This document shows, one piece after another, positions 14,701-26,200 of a DNA stretch of 64,000 nucleotides. Positions within the stretch are counted from its first letter, which is position 1. Each line of letters begins with the position of its first letter. The DNA lies in NCBI RefSeq assembly GCF_001949145.1, contig NW_019091499.1:173821-237820 (forward strand), written 5' to 3'. The notes under the pieces were generated by a model, which was not told the DNA's origin, did not search any database, and saw nothing but the letters and a program-made list of their open reading frames with translations. The DNA is from Acanthaster planci. Taxonomy: Eukaryota; Echinodermata; Asteroidea; Valvatida; Acanthasteridae. The position numbers were made by a program, and so were the translations under genes.

Positions 14701-17700
14701 TTGATTCGAGGAAATGTCAGAATGCGACATAATAGTTGTGACCATTTGACACTGACCACTTTTCCCATGCCTTGCACTTGTCTCGTATGCAAATCTGCTG
14801 TAACTGCCCACTCCTTCCTCCATTTTAGAACTGCATGAAGACATGGTTTGCCTGTGCCATTTTTTTTTCACAGGATGTGAGTGAGAATGCTGGAGACATC
14901 CCACACTTGAATGTCGTCCATGGCCCGTCAGTTTACTAAAGTATCCTTTCCGTAGAAGTAGAAATTTATTTTGTCACTTGGGCATTGCTCAACAATTTTT
15001 CATATCTGTAATGTAGATTTAGATAAATATTCGGCTCCTCCTTGTAGTTTATGGTTTAAGGGTCCCAACAATGTAATTTGGTTAACTACAACCCTTGAAA
15101 ATACCTCTTTAACCTTATTTTCATTTTTGTGCTATTTCAAAAGAAATTTTTGATACCCTTTTTGTTTTTATGCAATTTTTATATTCATAAACAAAACTGT
15201 TACGTCATTCCAAGGTAGACACTTTTTTCATTTTTTCTTGTTTTGTCTTTTCCCACGTACCTTTTATTTTTCTAGTAATTTTATTTCAGCTGCATACAGT
15301 TTCGAGAAACTCATCTCTCCTCCCTCTCATTCCATAGTCCCTGCATCATGCTTTGCCCTTCTTTCCTCTCATGTGTGTCCCACGACCGGATTATCCAAGA
15401 CAAGGGACTAAAAAATATGAAGGGGGCTGCTAAAAATTTGTGGAGCCACGAAGATTTCAAAAAGTACTTTTCTATTCGAATCAACTTCCGACTAGCGTAA
15501 ACATGTGCAGCTTAACATCAATGTGAAATGCAAATGCATGATACTTACAGATATTTCAAAACGGGTTTTGCTCCTACACAACGTATATTATATAACCCTG
15601 TTGTTTACTCAGTGTTCAATTGCTCAAGAGAGCTTGCAAAAACTTCAAAAGCTTAGTCGGGTGGAGCTTGAACCCACAACCTTCTGTTTTCCGAGCTTGC
15701 CGGGGTCGGTTGACCCGTCCGTGTCAGATGTAGCAGCGGGAACTGCACCCTATTACGGGATGTACTATGCGTCTGGGATGTTGATTTTTCATAACAGGTT
15801 TTGCTCTTACACCGATGTATATTTATAACACTGTATACTCAGAGTTCAAAGAACATCTTATAATGCTGATCTATGGACTATTTGCTTGTGATAATACGCA
15901 GCACTACCCGGGGAACACTGATGCCGTTGGCCAACCGAACAGTTAATCTGGCCCAGGAGTGACGAAAGGCCACTTACAACCAACACACACTGCCTTCAGG
16001 GACAATATTTTTTTCAAAATACATGTATTACAAAATAATGACAAATTGCAACAACTGATATTCATGTTATCGCCATAAGTGAGAAATGGCTGGATTCGTC
16101 TTTCCCTGATGGCGTCATTAGCGACAAACACACCATATTTCGAAGGGATCGCAATTCTAGAGGTGGTAGGGTCCTTTTGGGCATTTCACCGGATGTTCAA
16201 CCTAGTCCTATTAACCACCCTAGTGTGGACATGTTGGAATGTGTCTTTGCGACTTGCGTCATCAAAGGCGAGCGATGGTTGTGTGGCTCATATTATCGGC
16301 CGCCAAATGATGCAGCATCATTGGATAGTCTCGAGAATGCCTTGTTTGCCATGGATGTAAGCCAGAATGCTAATTTTGCCATCATGGGAGAATTTAATGT
16401 GAACTGAATGGAAGCTCGCACATTTTTGTCCCAGCTGCAAAGTTTACCTTGGCCCATGTCCTGCATCAGCTCATTACTGATCCTACACACAATACGCCCA
16501 GTAATCGGGTCTTGTTATAGGATTTAGTTTTTACGACACATCCTCAAAAATGAACAAACATTTCTGTCCATGATGACTTTTCCCCATCCGATAATTCCAT
16601 GATAAGTTTCTGTATACGTGGAACACCGAGTGTCACGTCTAGAATAACGAATCGTCACTATCTTTATTCCAAGTGTGACACTGGTTATCTACGTGAGCTT
16701 GTGAGACGTTCCCCATGGGACACAGTTTACAGTGTTGATGACACTTGGGATTGTCTCCTGGACCTCTTCTCTGCCTGTATTCATGAGAGCATACCCTGCA
16801 GAAATCAGCGTAAACGACGGAAACATTGGATGATGAACGACATTTTAACGCTTAAACGGAAGCGTTATCACCGAGCCAGAACATGTACGAATGATCTACT
16901 TTGTGACGGCTTGTTGGAAAAATATCGTCTTATCCGGAACAATCTGAAAAAATAAGATCAAGTCAGCCAAAGCTAAGCATATCAACCATTCGCCGAATCT
17001 TAACAACGGAAAACGTTTTTGGCAATTATCCCCCAATTACCCTTACTTCGGTGTTTTCGATATTGATTGAAAGTATTGTATCTGACAGTATTCGTTCTCA
17101 ATTAGAGGTGAATGGATTAATATATGAGCTCCACCATGCTTTTAGGCCAGGCCCTTTTTGTGCAACACTTCTTACTGACACAATAACGGAGTGGTCTAAC
17201 ATACTGGATCAAGCCAAATCCTGTGTGCATGTTATATCTCTGGATGATAGCAAAGCTTTTGACTGTAACAAACTCAAGAATACGTACGGGATTTGTGATC
17301 CCTTACTCAGTTGGATTAATTCTTTCCTTGTTGGGAGGAAGCAGAGTTGTTTTCCATGGTGCTGAATCTGCCTGGTCTAATGTTACATCTGGAGTTCCAC
17401 GGGGTCCGTCTTAGGGCCTCTACTTTTCAACATTTATATAAATGACTTACATTTACATCAGTCTGTGAAATCCCCCTAGGCACTATGCAGATGACACTTT
17501 TTTTACACAGGCAGATTCAAGGGGAAAACGATTTGATGTCTCTCCAGACAGATCTTGATGAAATAAGTTCCTGGTCAAACAGAAATTTACTCTCATTGAA
17601 TCCTGTTAAGTTTAAGTTTTTATCTCTTACTAGAATGCGTCGTCGCCCATATCAGCCTACATACCTTTTTATAGCACTCAGATTCTTGAAGTTACCGAGC

Positions 17701-20700
17701 GTAAACTACTTGGTGTTTACATGCAGAATAAATTGTCTTGGGACACACATGTTAATTTGGTGACAGCTAAAGCATATAAAACATTGGGTTTTATTCGTTG
17801 TGGGTGATTGAAGTTCAAATACGCTGCTTACATTGTATATATCTATTGTGCTACCCACTCTAGATTACTGTCCTCGTATTGGGCATGTTTACCGTGTTAA
17901 ACACGAAACACAACTGGAAAAGGTTCATTCTTCACTAGATGAGGAAAGAACAACCTTTAAGTAATAGACTTGCTAGGACAGGAATTACTTATTTCTGGCA
18001 TTTGTATGCAAGGAGCTGCTTTCTACTAATCGTGTTGGCATGTCCTTTTTAAATTTGTTACTTGTTAATATTAGACACGTGGCTACTAAGCTTGTCTTTT
18101 ATCATTTGCCTGCCCACACTGACGTAAATCCTACACCCCTTGCCATTTCGCACGTATTTGGAGCACCTTGCCTAGTGACTTGGCTAATAATCGGATATGC
18201 GCCCCTCTCCGTACGTTTTTGAGTGAGCTGAAGGACCACTTTGCTGGCTAGGCTCTTTTTTAACCCATTGTCATATTTTTATCTTAATAATGATTATTTT
18301 TTTGTTACGCTCTTTCTTGCCTGACCTTTCTATTTTGGTCTTGGGAGACATCCTACGCCTTTTAGCTACAGTTTATTTTTAAGCTTTTATGTTCTCCTGG
18401 GCGGCCCGCTTGTTGCATGTTCAATGCCCCCAAATAAATATTATTATTATTATTTCAGACAAATATACGACAAGCACTACGAGGGCACGTTTTACGTGCA
18501 CTCAACGAAGAAACACGTCGGCTGCAATAGGGTCGCCTTCACCGACACGCGAACCAAGCGTGCTTTCTGGAGGTATATCAGTCCCTGCAAGGCAGTAAAA
18601 AGGGAGAGCTACCAGGAACAGGTAAGGTCAAGTACAGTCGGCGTTGTTACAGCGAATACCGTGTGTAATCAGTGATCACTTGTCTCTTTGTTATTTGGTT
18701 TATTTAGGCGGTTAGCGGGAAAAGTGGGTCAAGATGCCGGGCCTCCTCATTTTTTCCCTGATTTTACACGATAATGATGACGGGGACTAATGCATTCCCC
18801 TATAACCCCAAAGCTTGTTAAGGCCATCTCATTTAGCTTCATATTTGAGAAAAGCGGGGCAAAAGCTTCACCTCCCAGGGTATGCATATATGAGGGACAG
18901 CACTGGATCTGCCTAATACCCCCATCATATTCTGCGACGACGTTGTAGAATGTTATTAAAACGTGGCCAAGACTAGACAAATAGATCTACAACATAATGA
19001 CGTAATGCAGTGTTTACAACGGTGCATTGTGGGTGAAAGGTGGGGATGTTGCAGGAGTGCGTCGACGTGACACGTTATGTGTAACGTATACTATATGGCG
19101 TGTGTATCGACCTGACACGAAAAAAAAAGAAAAAATAAAAAAATTCCCGATTACCGTCCGAAATGGTCAATGTGAACTGCTGTGTTCCATTGTCTTTATC
19201 AAGCACTCAACGAACGCCAGAGCTGCGTTTTTTTTAACTTCCAAGGGACTGCAAAAGGAGACAGATTTCCGTGAGAAATAAGGTCATTTATTTATTTTCA
19301 TATAGACTATTTTTATTTTTTTATTTTCTTCGTGACAGGTCTATACACACGCCATATAGTATAAGTTACACATAACGTGTCACGTCGACGCGTTCCTGCA
19401 ACATCCCCACCTCTCGCCCACAATGCACCGCGGTAAACATTGCATTACGTCATTATGTTGTAGGTCTATTGTTGTTTCAAGATTGCACACAGTGGTTCCC
19501 GCGTTGCCCGCACGTGTAGGAAGCTAGCTTTACGTTCTCGGCACAGTTAAACTGAGCGTGAGTCCCGACTCTGCTAAGCCTTGCAATCGGATCATTCCAC
19601 GATGTTAAAGACTTCCATACAACAGTGCTACGACCAGAACGATCACGGTGCGATGGTAATACGTTGTATAACTTGTGTGGTGCTTTTGTGGCTCGCAGCC
19701 GTTTCCGAGAATTTCCTATACATATTGGCTGAAACAGTGCTCCGATGGTAGCGACATAAAAATTCTTCCCAATCGAGCTGCGAATGTACCACGTCTATAA
19801 AGATCCAACTACGATGCTGGCACTCCAAAACTGCCTGTATTCCGCTTCGTAAATTTTTAGCGTGCTCAAAATTTTGGCACGACCTGCCCGTCTATTAAGA
19901 CCCTACCAAGTTGCTATCAGTTCACACAATGTACAAAATCTAAGCACGATTGGCCACGATCTACCTATTCTCAAGTTGACAACGTGTTTAAGTGTGGGGG
20001 GGGTTAGTCTTTGTCTGCATTATTCGAGAAATGGGCGATAAGTGCATTATGTGGAGTGTCTACATCTTAAGTACATTTTTTCTTTATTTAGCACGGGCCA
20101 GGGTTGACGTTCGTCAATTTCGCCAAGGAAATCTTAGTTATTGCCGTCACACCTGTTGGGCCAATGAGGCAGAAAATGTCATACACGCTATACAGCCCAT
20201 ATACCAGCGGAATAAAAAATGCACTCGTGAACAAGTTGCGATTGTATTTTAATTTTCTTGTGGTAAGTACGTCGTGTAGCCTGTAATCACTATTAAGGTT
20301 CCCTTTATGATTATATATTTCTCATTTTTTGGCTTTGGAGGGTCGATCATTAAAAATCTTGAGTTAAAAGTTGCTTGGTGATGAACACACAAAAACTCAA
20401 TATATAAGAAAAAGTGTTTTTCTTATTCAGAATGAACTTTGACGGATGAGTTTTAAGTAACCAAAATGCGTAAATTCATATCTCACAACGATTTATAAAA
20501 GTTACACGAAATGAACAAAACTGTATGTATAGCCATCACTTAGCCTAACGGTAACGTTTTCAGTTCAAAGGTGCAACAAGTATAGTTTGGTGATTAAGCC
20601 CTCCATCGTCGGTTGTTCTGTCAACAAATTTTTTGTATAATTTTTTACCCCCATCGCATACTGGATAGGCGCATAAAATGTTTCTTTTGAAGCATCTTTG

Positions 20701-21113
20701 ATCCACTTAAGAAGCAAGATCTTTTCAACTACATACATACAGCATTTAACTTTGCGCACTAAATGTGATGAGTGTGCAAAAAATTCAGCGATGTGTGTGA
20801 GTTTGAGATTGGGAACTTCTGATTTTTCTACTTAAAATACAAAGTCCGTTATTACTTTAATGACTTTACGTCAAATACTGTCTCCGAAAAACAGATCGTC
20901 GTAAGGACTTGCAAAAATTGTAATTAACCTGCCACGTATTTTGTTCTCTGGTAGCTACAAGCTGACTTCGTCATCTGGGCCAATAAGAGATACCAAGCCA
21001 GGCCGGTGTTCATTAAGGAGGACAGCCCTATCGCAGCACATCGCAAATGGTTCTCTCAATTCTACACAGAGCACAGTCCAAGATTCAATCCTCCTAATCC
21101 ACTGCAGTGGTAA
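8756..21113 (+). CDS. nvd: Neverland-type Rieske cholesterol 7-desaturase (7 exons)
   Basis: Exons: 8756-9146, 10183-10371, 13550-13728, 14874-14926, 18459-18621, 20092-20262 and 20955-21113. All junctions are GT-AG, phases agree (1, 1, 0, 2, 0, 0), and the total of 1305 nt predicts 434 aa, normal for the family. The start is the only ATG ahead of two hydrophobic segments (about residues 6-22 and 33-55), which suit an ER membrane anchor. Exon 2 carries the Rieske 2Fe-2S ligands as CPH, then CPFH. Exon 4 (53 nt) holds the mononuclear iron motif D-x2-H-x4-H (DIPHLNVVH). Exons 6-7 carry [22 protein letters not shown] and KWFSQFY, all family hallmarks. Known members (DAF-36/Neverland) convert cholesterol to 7-dehydrocholesterol. 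Exon 5 does not resemble the usual family sequence, so one central exon may be wrong or replaced. A broken paralogue lies downstream on the other strand. Confidence 0.9.
9147..10182. other. Neverland intron 1
   Basis: The donor is CTAG|GTGATT and the acceptor TTACCGGCAG. Near 9355-9395 the minus strand reads like the 5' half of a Ser/Leu-type tRNA (GGTGGTCGAGTGGTAAGACG) without a B box downstream, so it is at most a SINE scrap. A 73-codon open frame at 9598-9819 has no recognisable content. Confidence 0.6.
10372..13549. other. Neverland intron 2, with CG-rich repeat at its end
   Basis: The donor is AAAG|GTAGGG and the acceptor TTTCATTAG. Most of it is unremarkable AT-rich DNA with a TTTTG-rich run near 11750-11790. 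The last part (13015-13385) is the CG-rich repeat described separately. I see no gene in the intron. Confidence 0.6.
13015..13385. repeat. CGACG-rich degenerate repeat
   Basis: The stretch is built of short degenerate units of the type ACGACGCGACGGCACGACG, very rich in CpG in an otherwise AT-rich intron. Near 13330-13355 the orientation flips (GTCGCGTCGTGG), so it can fold back on itself. The same unit makes up the terminal inverted repeats of the element at about 23868-24772. It is probably a diverged member of that family. Open frames across it on both strands are by-products of the repeat. Confidence 0.65.
14927..16057. other. 5' part of Neverland intron 4
   Basis: The donor is GGCCC|GTCAGT, which must be used because the frame meets a stop ten bases later. 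The segment is T-rich. Near 15655-15690 the minus strand reads GGTTGTGGGTTCAAGCTCC, a B-box-like segment that may be another SINE remnant. I see no exon. Confidence 0.5.
16058..18455 (+). mobile_element. Degraded LINE (endonuclease plus reverse transcriptase) in Neverland intron 4
   Basis: An apurinic-type endonuclease domain reads from about 16058 to 16404 ([32 protein letters not shown], then GEFNVN and a stop where a Trp would be expected). A linker region follows at 16599-16955. Reverse transcriptase pieces continue from 17041: the [11 protein letters not shown] motif at about 17230-17262, SGVPRGPS at about 17391-17414, and an HYADDT box near 17480-17496. The N-terminal part of the RT is deleted, and several frameshifts break the frame. 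The 3' end has an (ATT)n tail next to the acceptor of Neverland exon 5. The layout suits the CR1/L2/Jockey side of LINEs; the exact clade is not resolved. Confidence 0.85.
18978..19473. mobile_element. Foldback element with arms of about 165 bp in Neverland intron 5
   Basis: Left arm 18978-19142 and right arm about 19308-19473 are inverted copies with few mismatches. Both contain CTACAACATAATGACGTAATG, GTGCATTGTGGG, GGGGATGTTGCAGG and GACACGTTATGTGTAAC. The centre of about 165 bp is AT-rich and has no coding sequence. The structure is that of a non-autonomous DNA transposon or foldback MITE. The intron acceptors and exon 6 lie well downstream, so splicing should not be touched. Confidence 0.85.
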
Positions 21114-21512
21114 ACATCTCAGAAAGTTTAATTCTCATCTCAGAAAGTTTAATTTAGAGAGATTGGCTATTCAAGACACTGTCTAAGACAGCTACAAGTT
21201 TAAAAGATTTCCCCATCGTTTACTTTCGACAAATTTGACTTATTTGATTGGCGTGCCTCACCAGCAAATCTCACTGGGACGGATGGAGGTGCCTGGTAGC
21301 CATTACAGTGGAAATCAACCGAACCCTCTATCCCTGCGTCCTTTCATAAATGTCCCAATTCAGTTCTTCTTGCATGAGTCATTCATTAGAAACAAACATT
21401 TTGAACGGCTTCATAGTAAATGAATGTAGCTCTTTGACGTGCAAGAAGCTCCATTTTGTCTTCTGACTCACAATCACTGGTAACTCCCGGGCTTAATCGG
21501 TGCAGTACTACA

Positions 21513-21518
21513 AATAAA
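21513..21518 (+). terminator. Possible polyadenylation signal of Neverland
   Basis: An AATAAA hexamer lies about 400 bases after the Neverland stop codon at 21111-21113. No other strong candidate lies nearer. In AT-rich DNA this is weak evidence. Confidence 0.3.
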
Positions 21519-21869
21519 ATATCACCTCCAAATAAGGCCTTGATTAAATATTCATTGGAATATTAATTTGTAAAACTACTTGATCCGAAAGGGAAATGTT
21601 ATGCCAAAAAAATGACTTCTCATTTCTGAAAAATCTAAAATATATAATAACCTAGAAAATTTGGTGTTAAAGTTCGCAGGTAAAATGTTACGAAATTATA
21701 TTCTAAAGTGTCTAATTGTATTAGCTGAAATATAGCCTGAATAAAATATGTTTAGCAATTTTTTTTAAGGAATAAGATGCTTTTGAAAGATTCTAAAGTC
21801 TATTCTAACCTTTGCTGGCAAGAACTGCGTCATGCCAGCTCGACTGAATCAGAGGTAGTATAGTAAGTT

Positions 21870-22215
21870 AAATTTTGCAAGTCCAAGTCAAATCTAAAGT
21901 CATTTTTTGCAAGTCTAAGCTCAGTCACAAGTCATTTAGTTCAGTTACAAGTCAGGTCACAAGTCATTTGATCACAGGTCAATTCAAGTCACAAGTCAAT
22001 TTGATTAGCCTAATTTCAAACTTTAATGGGTTCTATGAAGTAGTTGTCTGACTTGCGTTGGTAACGAGTCATAATGTGTAAGTCGAAGTCAAATCATACG
22101 TCATTTTTTGCAAGTGTAAGTCAAGTCATAAGTCCAAAACTGCTAGTTACAAGTCAAGTCCCAAGTCACAAAAGTGGCGACTCGAGTTCGACTCGAGTCC
22201 AAGTCAAGTGAATCG
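21870..22215. repeat. Degenerate CAAGTCA repeat
   Basis: Some 25 irregularly spaced copies of a word like CAAGTC or ACAAGTCA fill this stretch (for example TCAAGTCACAAGTCA near 21980). Spacing varies between about 7 and 20 bases, so it is an old, decayed simple satellite. Non-coding. Confidence 0.7.
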
Positions 22216-22959
22216 AATCTACAACTCTGGACGGAAACCATGGTAGGCATATCTTCGTAACGTTGTTAATTCTCGTTCACACATGTGCACGTGAAGTCAG
22301 AGAAAACGTGCATGAACAAGATAAACATGAACAAGAACGATAAAGTTTTTACCCATCTGCAGGTGACTTGTCCAGAATGTTAAGTGTAGAATACACAGTT
22401 AAAAGCAACAAAACGACTATGCATCATTAAGACCCTGAATTGCAAACTGTTTTGAGCTCGTACAGACTGAAAAGGAGCCCTGCACTCCGGACGAACGCAC
22501 GTTTTAAAGCACTCAGAAACCAGCGCTAGACGATTTTAAAGGGGTTTTCTGAAGAGAAAGGTGAAAACATTCCTCACTACAAGATGACATTGAAGTTTGA
22601 AGGCCAGTAGGTTACAAGGGCTGCTCACGCTTTTTTGAAGCCATGGCAATTTATGTGAATGAGTGCATAATTACAGAAGGTGTGTACGAGACTGTTCTTA
22701 TCAGCAAAGGTGGGCCTCACAGGACCACGAATTCTCTCTCCCTGAAGTATCGATTTCTACCACCAGGGAAGAGGCTACATGGCAAAGTATGGACATTTGA
22801 AAATCGCTTGGAAAGAGTGATGGTGGAAATGAAGGGTTTTCATTTCTGATACCAGGAATAAATTGACAAGGAAGCCGAGCTAACTTTGAAAAGCAATGGA
22901 CAGGGAGGGACAAAGATGAGAATTTCAAAAGAGTCCATGCGTTACGCAGGGTTGCGTGA

Positions 22960-23320
22960 GCGTGAATCCCGGGGGATAGAGGATATGTATCCCCACTTTT
23001 GGACCGAGGGGTGGCTATACCAAAAAAAAAAAACAGGTTCAAGTGGATTGCGAATAATTTTTCAAACTTCCCAACAAGTAACATGTATTCGACAGCACTC
23101 AAAAGGCGAACAATTTTTATAAGTCATAAACATACCGTTGTGACGAAGGATTTTGCATGAATGTAATACATATTACAGATATGCATCTGTATCATAGCCC
23201 CTATGTAGTGACACATGGTGTCACCCCCACCCCCACCCGCACTTTTCATATTTCTATGGCCGGGAAGTCTTCCCCTACAATGCCACCCCCCTTTCCGGCA
23301 CAAATTTGCGCCACTGAGAG
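22960..23320 (+). repeat. Dispersed G/C-run repeat, copy 2
   Basis: This matches the repeat at 7805-8215 in order: a G-rich start (CGGGGGATAGAGG), a poly-A run, CATGTATTCGACAGCACTCA, AATACATATTACAG, C runs near 23223-23240, and the end GGCACAAATTTGCGCCACTG. The copies differ widely, so they are not recent. Non-coding. Confidence 0.6.
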
Positions 23321-24077
23321 GTATCGGTAAGGGGGTTACACGCAATTTTCTCATTGAAATTTGGAAACAGCCAAGTTACCTGTTGCTGTATTATACAGCT
23401 GTACATGTAGATCAACAGTAATTTTGCTTTGTAAAACTGTGAAGCACCCAACCGATGGGCAGAAAAAGGTACAGAAAAATTCTTTTCGCTATGCTTTTGT
23501 AGAGTCATAAAACCGCATTTTTGAGATGCATACAATGTATTATACTACTGTCAGGAAAGTGTAATTTTTCGATGTCTTCACGGTGAGTGAACTCGTTTAC
23601 CGACATATGAAAGCTTTATGTTAATACTTTTAAGTTTAGATCCTGTATAATCCATAACCACTGTAGAATGTAGAAATGTAAACTACGAATCACTGAGGCA
23701 GTTTTAGTTAACAAAATTGTGGGCTCCTTGAAAGGAGCTGTAATGGTTTATTATTAATGATGTTTTGTCCAGGGAGATTCACCATTTTTTGTTTTTAAAT
23801 GGCGTTACAGCCTTAGCTGTATAAGGAATTTTATCTCCCAAATTATGGTCAACTATTAGTAACACATATTTCTGCCTCTCTCTATTAACCTTTTACAGGG
23901 TGAGGCAACTACACGACGCGACGGCACAACGGCTCCTTTGCGTCGTACCGTCGCGTCGCACCGTCGCCTTCTTGCCATTTTGTTAGTACACAACGTCGTG
24001 CGTCGCGTCGTGCTGTCTTAGGTCCTTTCCTTGTTGCATTTTTTTCTGCTTAAACGTCGCTATTTACGACAAACATT

Positions 24078-24099
24078 GCTCTCTCTCTCACTCTCTCTC

Positions 24100-24139
<40 letters not shown>

Positions 24140-24271
24140 NNNNNNNNNNNNNNNNNNNNNNNNNNNNNNNNNNNNNNNNNNNNNNNNNNNNNNNNNNNNN
24201 NNNNNNNNNNNNNNNNNNNNNNNNNNNNNNNNNNNNNNNNNNNNNNNNNNNNNNNNNNNNNNNNNCTCTCC

Positions 24272-24329
<58 letters not shown>
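24078..24329. repeat. CT microsatellite spanning the gap
   Basis: CT dinucleotides run from about 24078 to 24139 and again from 24266 to 24329. The 126 N at 24140-24265 lie between, so the true array length is unknown. The open frames reading Ser-Leu or Arg-Glu repeats here are artefacts. Confidence 0.95.
24140..24265. other. Assembly gap (126 N)
   Basis: A run of 126 undetermined bases inside the CT microsatellite, probably a failure to assemble the simple repeat. Confidence 0.99.
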
Positions 24330-24332
<3 letters not shown>

Positions 24333-25689
24333 TTTAGCCTCCATCCAGGCGACGCTACTACACGACGCGACGGCACGACGCAAGGGAGCCGTGTACCAAA
24401 GTTAGAAAGAATACACGAGAAAGAACATCAGAATCATGGCCTGGTACCTATTGCCATGGCTATGGCCGGGGGGAGGAAATGAAAGAAAACAGTAAAGGCG
24501 CCCTCTATAAACACCATGAAGCAAAGGGCAACAGCAGACGACGCGTCGCATCGTGCGTCGTGTCGTGCTTTAGGCGACGCGATGCACGACAGCACGACGC
24601 GACGGGCGACGGAAGGGGCGACATACGACGCGACGCGTCGTGTGTGTACAAACGAAATGGCAAGAAGGCGACGGTGCGACCCGACGGCACGACACAAGGG
24701 AGCTGTCATGCTGTCGCGTCGTGTAGTTGCGTCGCCTACGAAGAGGCTAGAGAGAGGCAGAAATGTGTGTCGTAAATAGTACAGTATTCCAAAAGAGCTT
24801 TAAGATGTTTGTTCAAGCCGAGCCTTCGGGGGTTCTTTCAGTAACTCTTTGCGGTCATTCTGACACACTTTTTGTGAAAATCGAACTTCTGGGACCATTT
24901 TTCCGAAATACGCCAGCCAAAAGTATACTTTCCACTACTGTGTTCATTCATGCGGGCTGCCTGCGTGTGGCCTTAAACTTCAACCATTAACAACAAAACT
25001 GTAAGTTAGCTTGAGTTTAAAATTTACATGTCTATTGATATGGAGTGTAATTACATGCATGCTAGGTTTAAAAAAAAATGCTGAACAGTCCTTGAGATGG
25101 CGTTACATGATCCAAAATAACGCGGCTCTTTTAGGGTTAACTAATCAGTGCCAGCTTAATAAATTTTAAAAGTGGAAGAAAGAGGGGACACGTATGTTCA
25201 TGTCCCTCAATTAGTTGCTGCGCATGCGTACTGAATCCCACTACGGCCAGAAGCCAGTAAAATCATGGCTCTTGACTCAGGCAGGTGGACCCCAAAAGTA
25301 ATCGATCAAGACCAGATACAGCTTTTTGCCCCTAATTTCCTATACCGATTAAATCTAAACACTTAAAGTCCCTTTTGCTAACTTGCACACTACAAAAATC
25401 CATTTTCTGCAACTTTTTGCACGTAATTGTCACGTACCTCCAAAGTAACAGAGTCAGAAGTTGGAAGTCAAGCCAACATTTTAGAGGGGATTTTTTAGTT
25501 TTGCTGGATTTTCCCTGACATTTCTCAATTTGTGAATGATGAGGAATATCATGATCACTCTAATGAGAAAGTATCATACAAGAAGTAAACCGTGTGAATG
25601 AGAACAGAAAGTTCTATTTTTTTGGGGGGGTGCTGTTTAGTAGGGCATTTGACGTCATTGTATGTATTAGAGAAATGCAGTAAAAGTCA

Positions 25690-26200
25690 ACTTGTATCCG
25701 TGTGTTTTTGCGTGTACGCCATGCCCAAAATCTGGACATCTCATTTTTGGCCGCATGAAAAACGAACCGCAATTCAGACAAATGGCTCTTTGTCTCGAAG
25801 AAATGAACTGATGGACACAAATGATTCATTAGTATTCCAGACAGTTTCACCGATGATCTGAGGGAAATTTGATAAAAGTGTGAACATTGGGCACTAAGTA
25901 AGGTGAAAAACACAAAAATAGGTCCCAATGAAAAACGAAGTGATTTCAAATAAGCTTTTCTACCACGAAGTAATAAACTTTGTTCATAACAGTTACTAGT
26001 ATTCCATGTGCCATCAAAGTTATTTGAAGGTAAATCCGGCGAAATTGTGAAAATTAGACATAAGGTTAGGTTTAAATGAAAAAACCCAAAATTTTCCATA
26101 ATTATCCTTTGTGGTAAAATTGACATTTTCCACTTCTTTGACTATTTTCCAGAGATCTTTCATACCAGAAGCTATAAAAAAAATCACCATTTGATGGATT
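25690..26200. repeat. Diverged tandem repeat, period about 168 bp
   Basis: Words recur at a spacing near 168 bases: TTAGTATTCCA (about 25829) and CTAGTATTCCA (about 25997); GAGGGAAATTTGATAAAAG and GAAGGTAAATCCGGCG; CACTAAGTAAGG and CATAAGGTTAGG. At least two and a half diverged units are present. The 170-codon open frame on the minus strand (25614-26126) lies over this array and shows no protein family, so I take it as a by-product. Confidence 0.5.

Larger units (their letters stand above)
23868..24772. mobile_element. CG-rich foldback element with CT-repeat centre and assembly gap
   Basis: The two ends are inverted copies of about 150 bp. The left end reads ATTTCTGCCTCTCTCT, then CAACTACACGACGCGACGGC, then CACCGTCGCCTTCTTGCCAT; the right end gives the same words on the minus strand. 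Inside are a second layer of CGACG-type inverted repeats (near 24355-24395 and 24535-24630) and a CT microsatellite that runs into the N gap. No transposase is visible, though the gap could hide sequence. It is best read as a non-autonomous foldback element; the repeat at 13015-13385 is related. Confidence 0.8.

Noticed and set aside
19574-19652. Possible extra Neverland exon ([16 protein letters not shown] with donor GTAATA)
   Set aside because: No family resemblance, poor acceptor, and the gene already splices in phase without it.
24031-24405. Open frames of Ser-Leu and Arg-Glu repeats
   Set aside because: They are translations of the CT microsatellite and the N gap.
25614-26126. 170-codon minus-strand open frame
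   Set aside because: It overlies a diverged tandem repeat of about 168 bp, has no domain and no splice partners.
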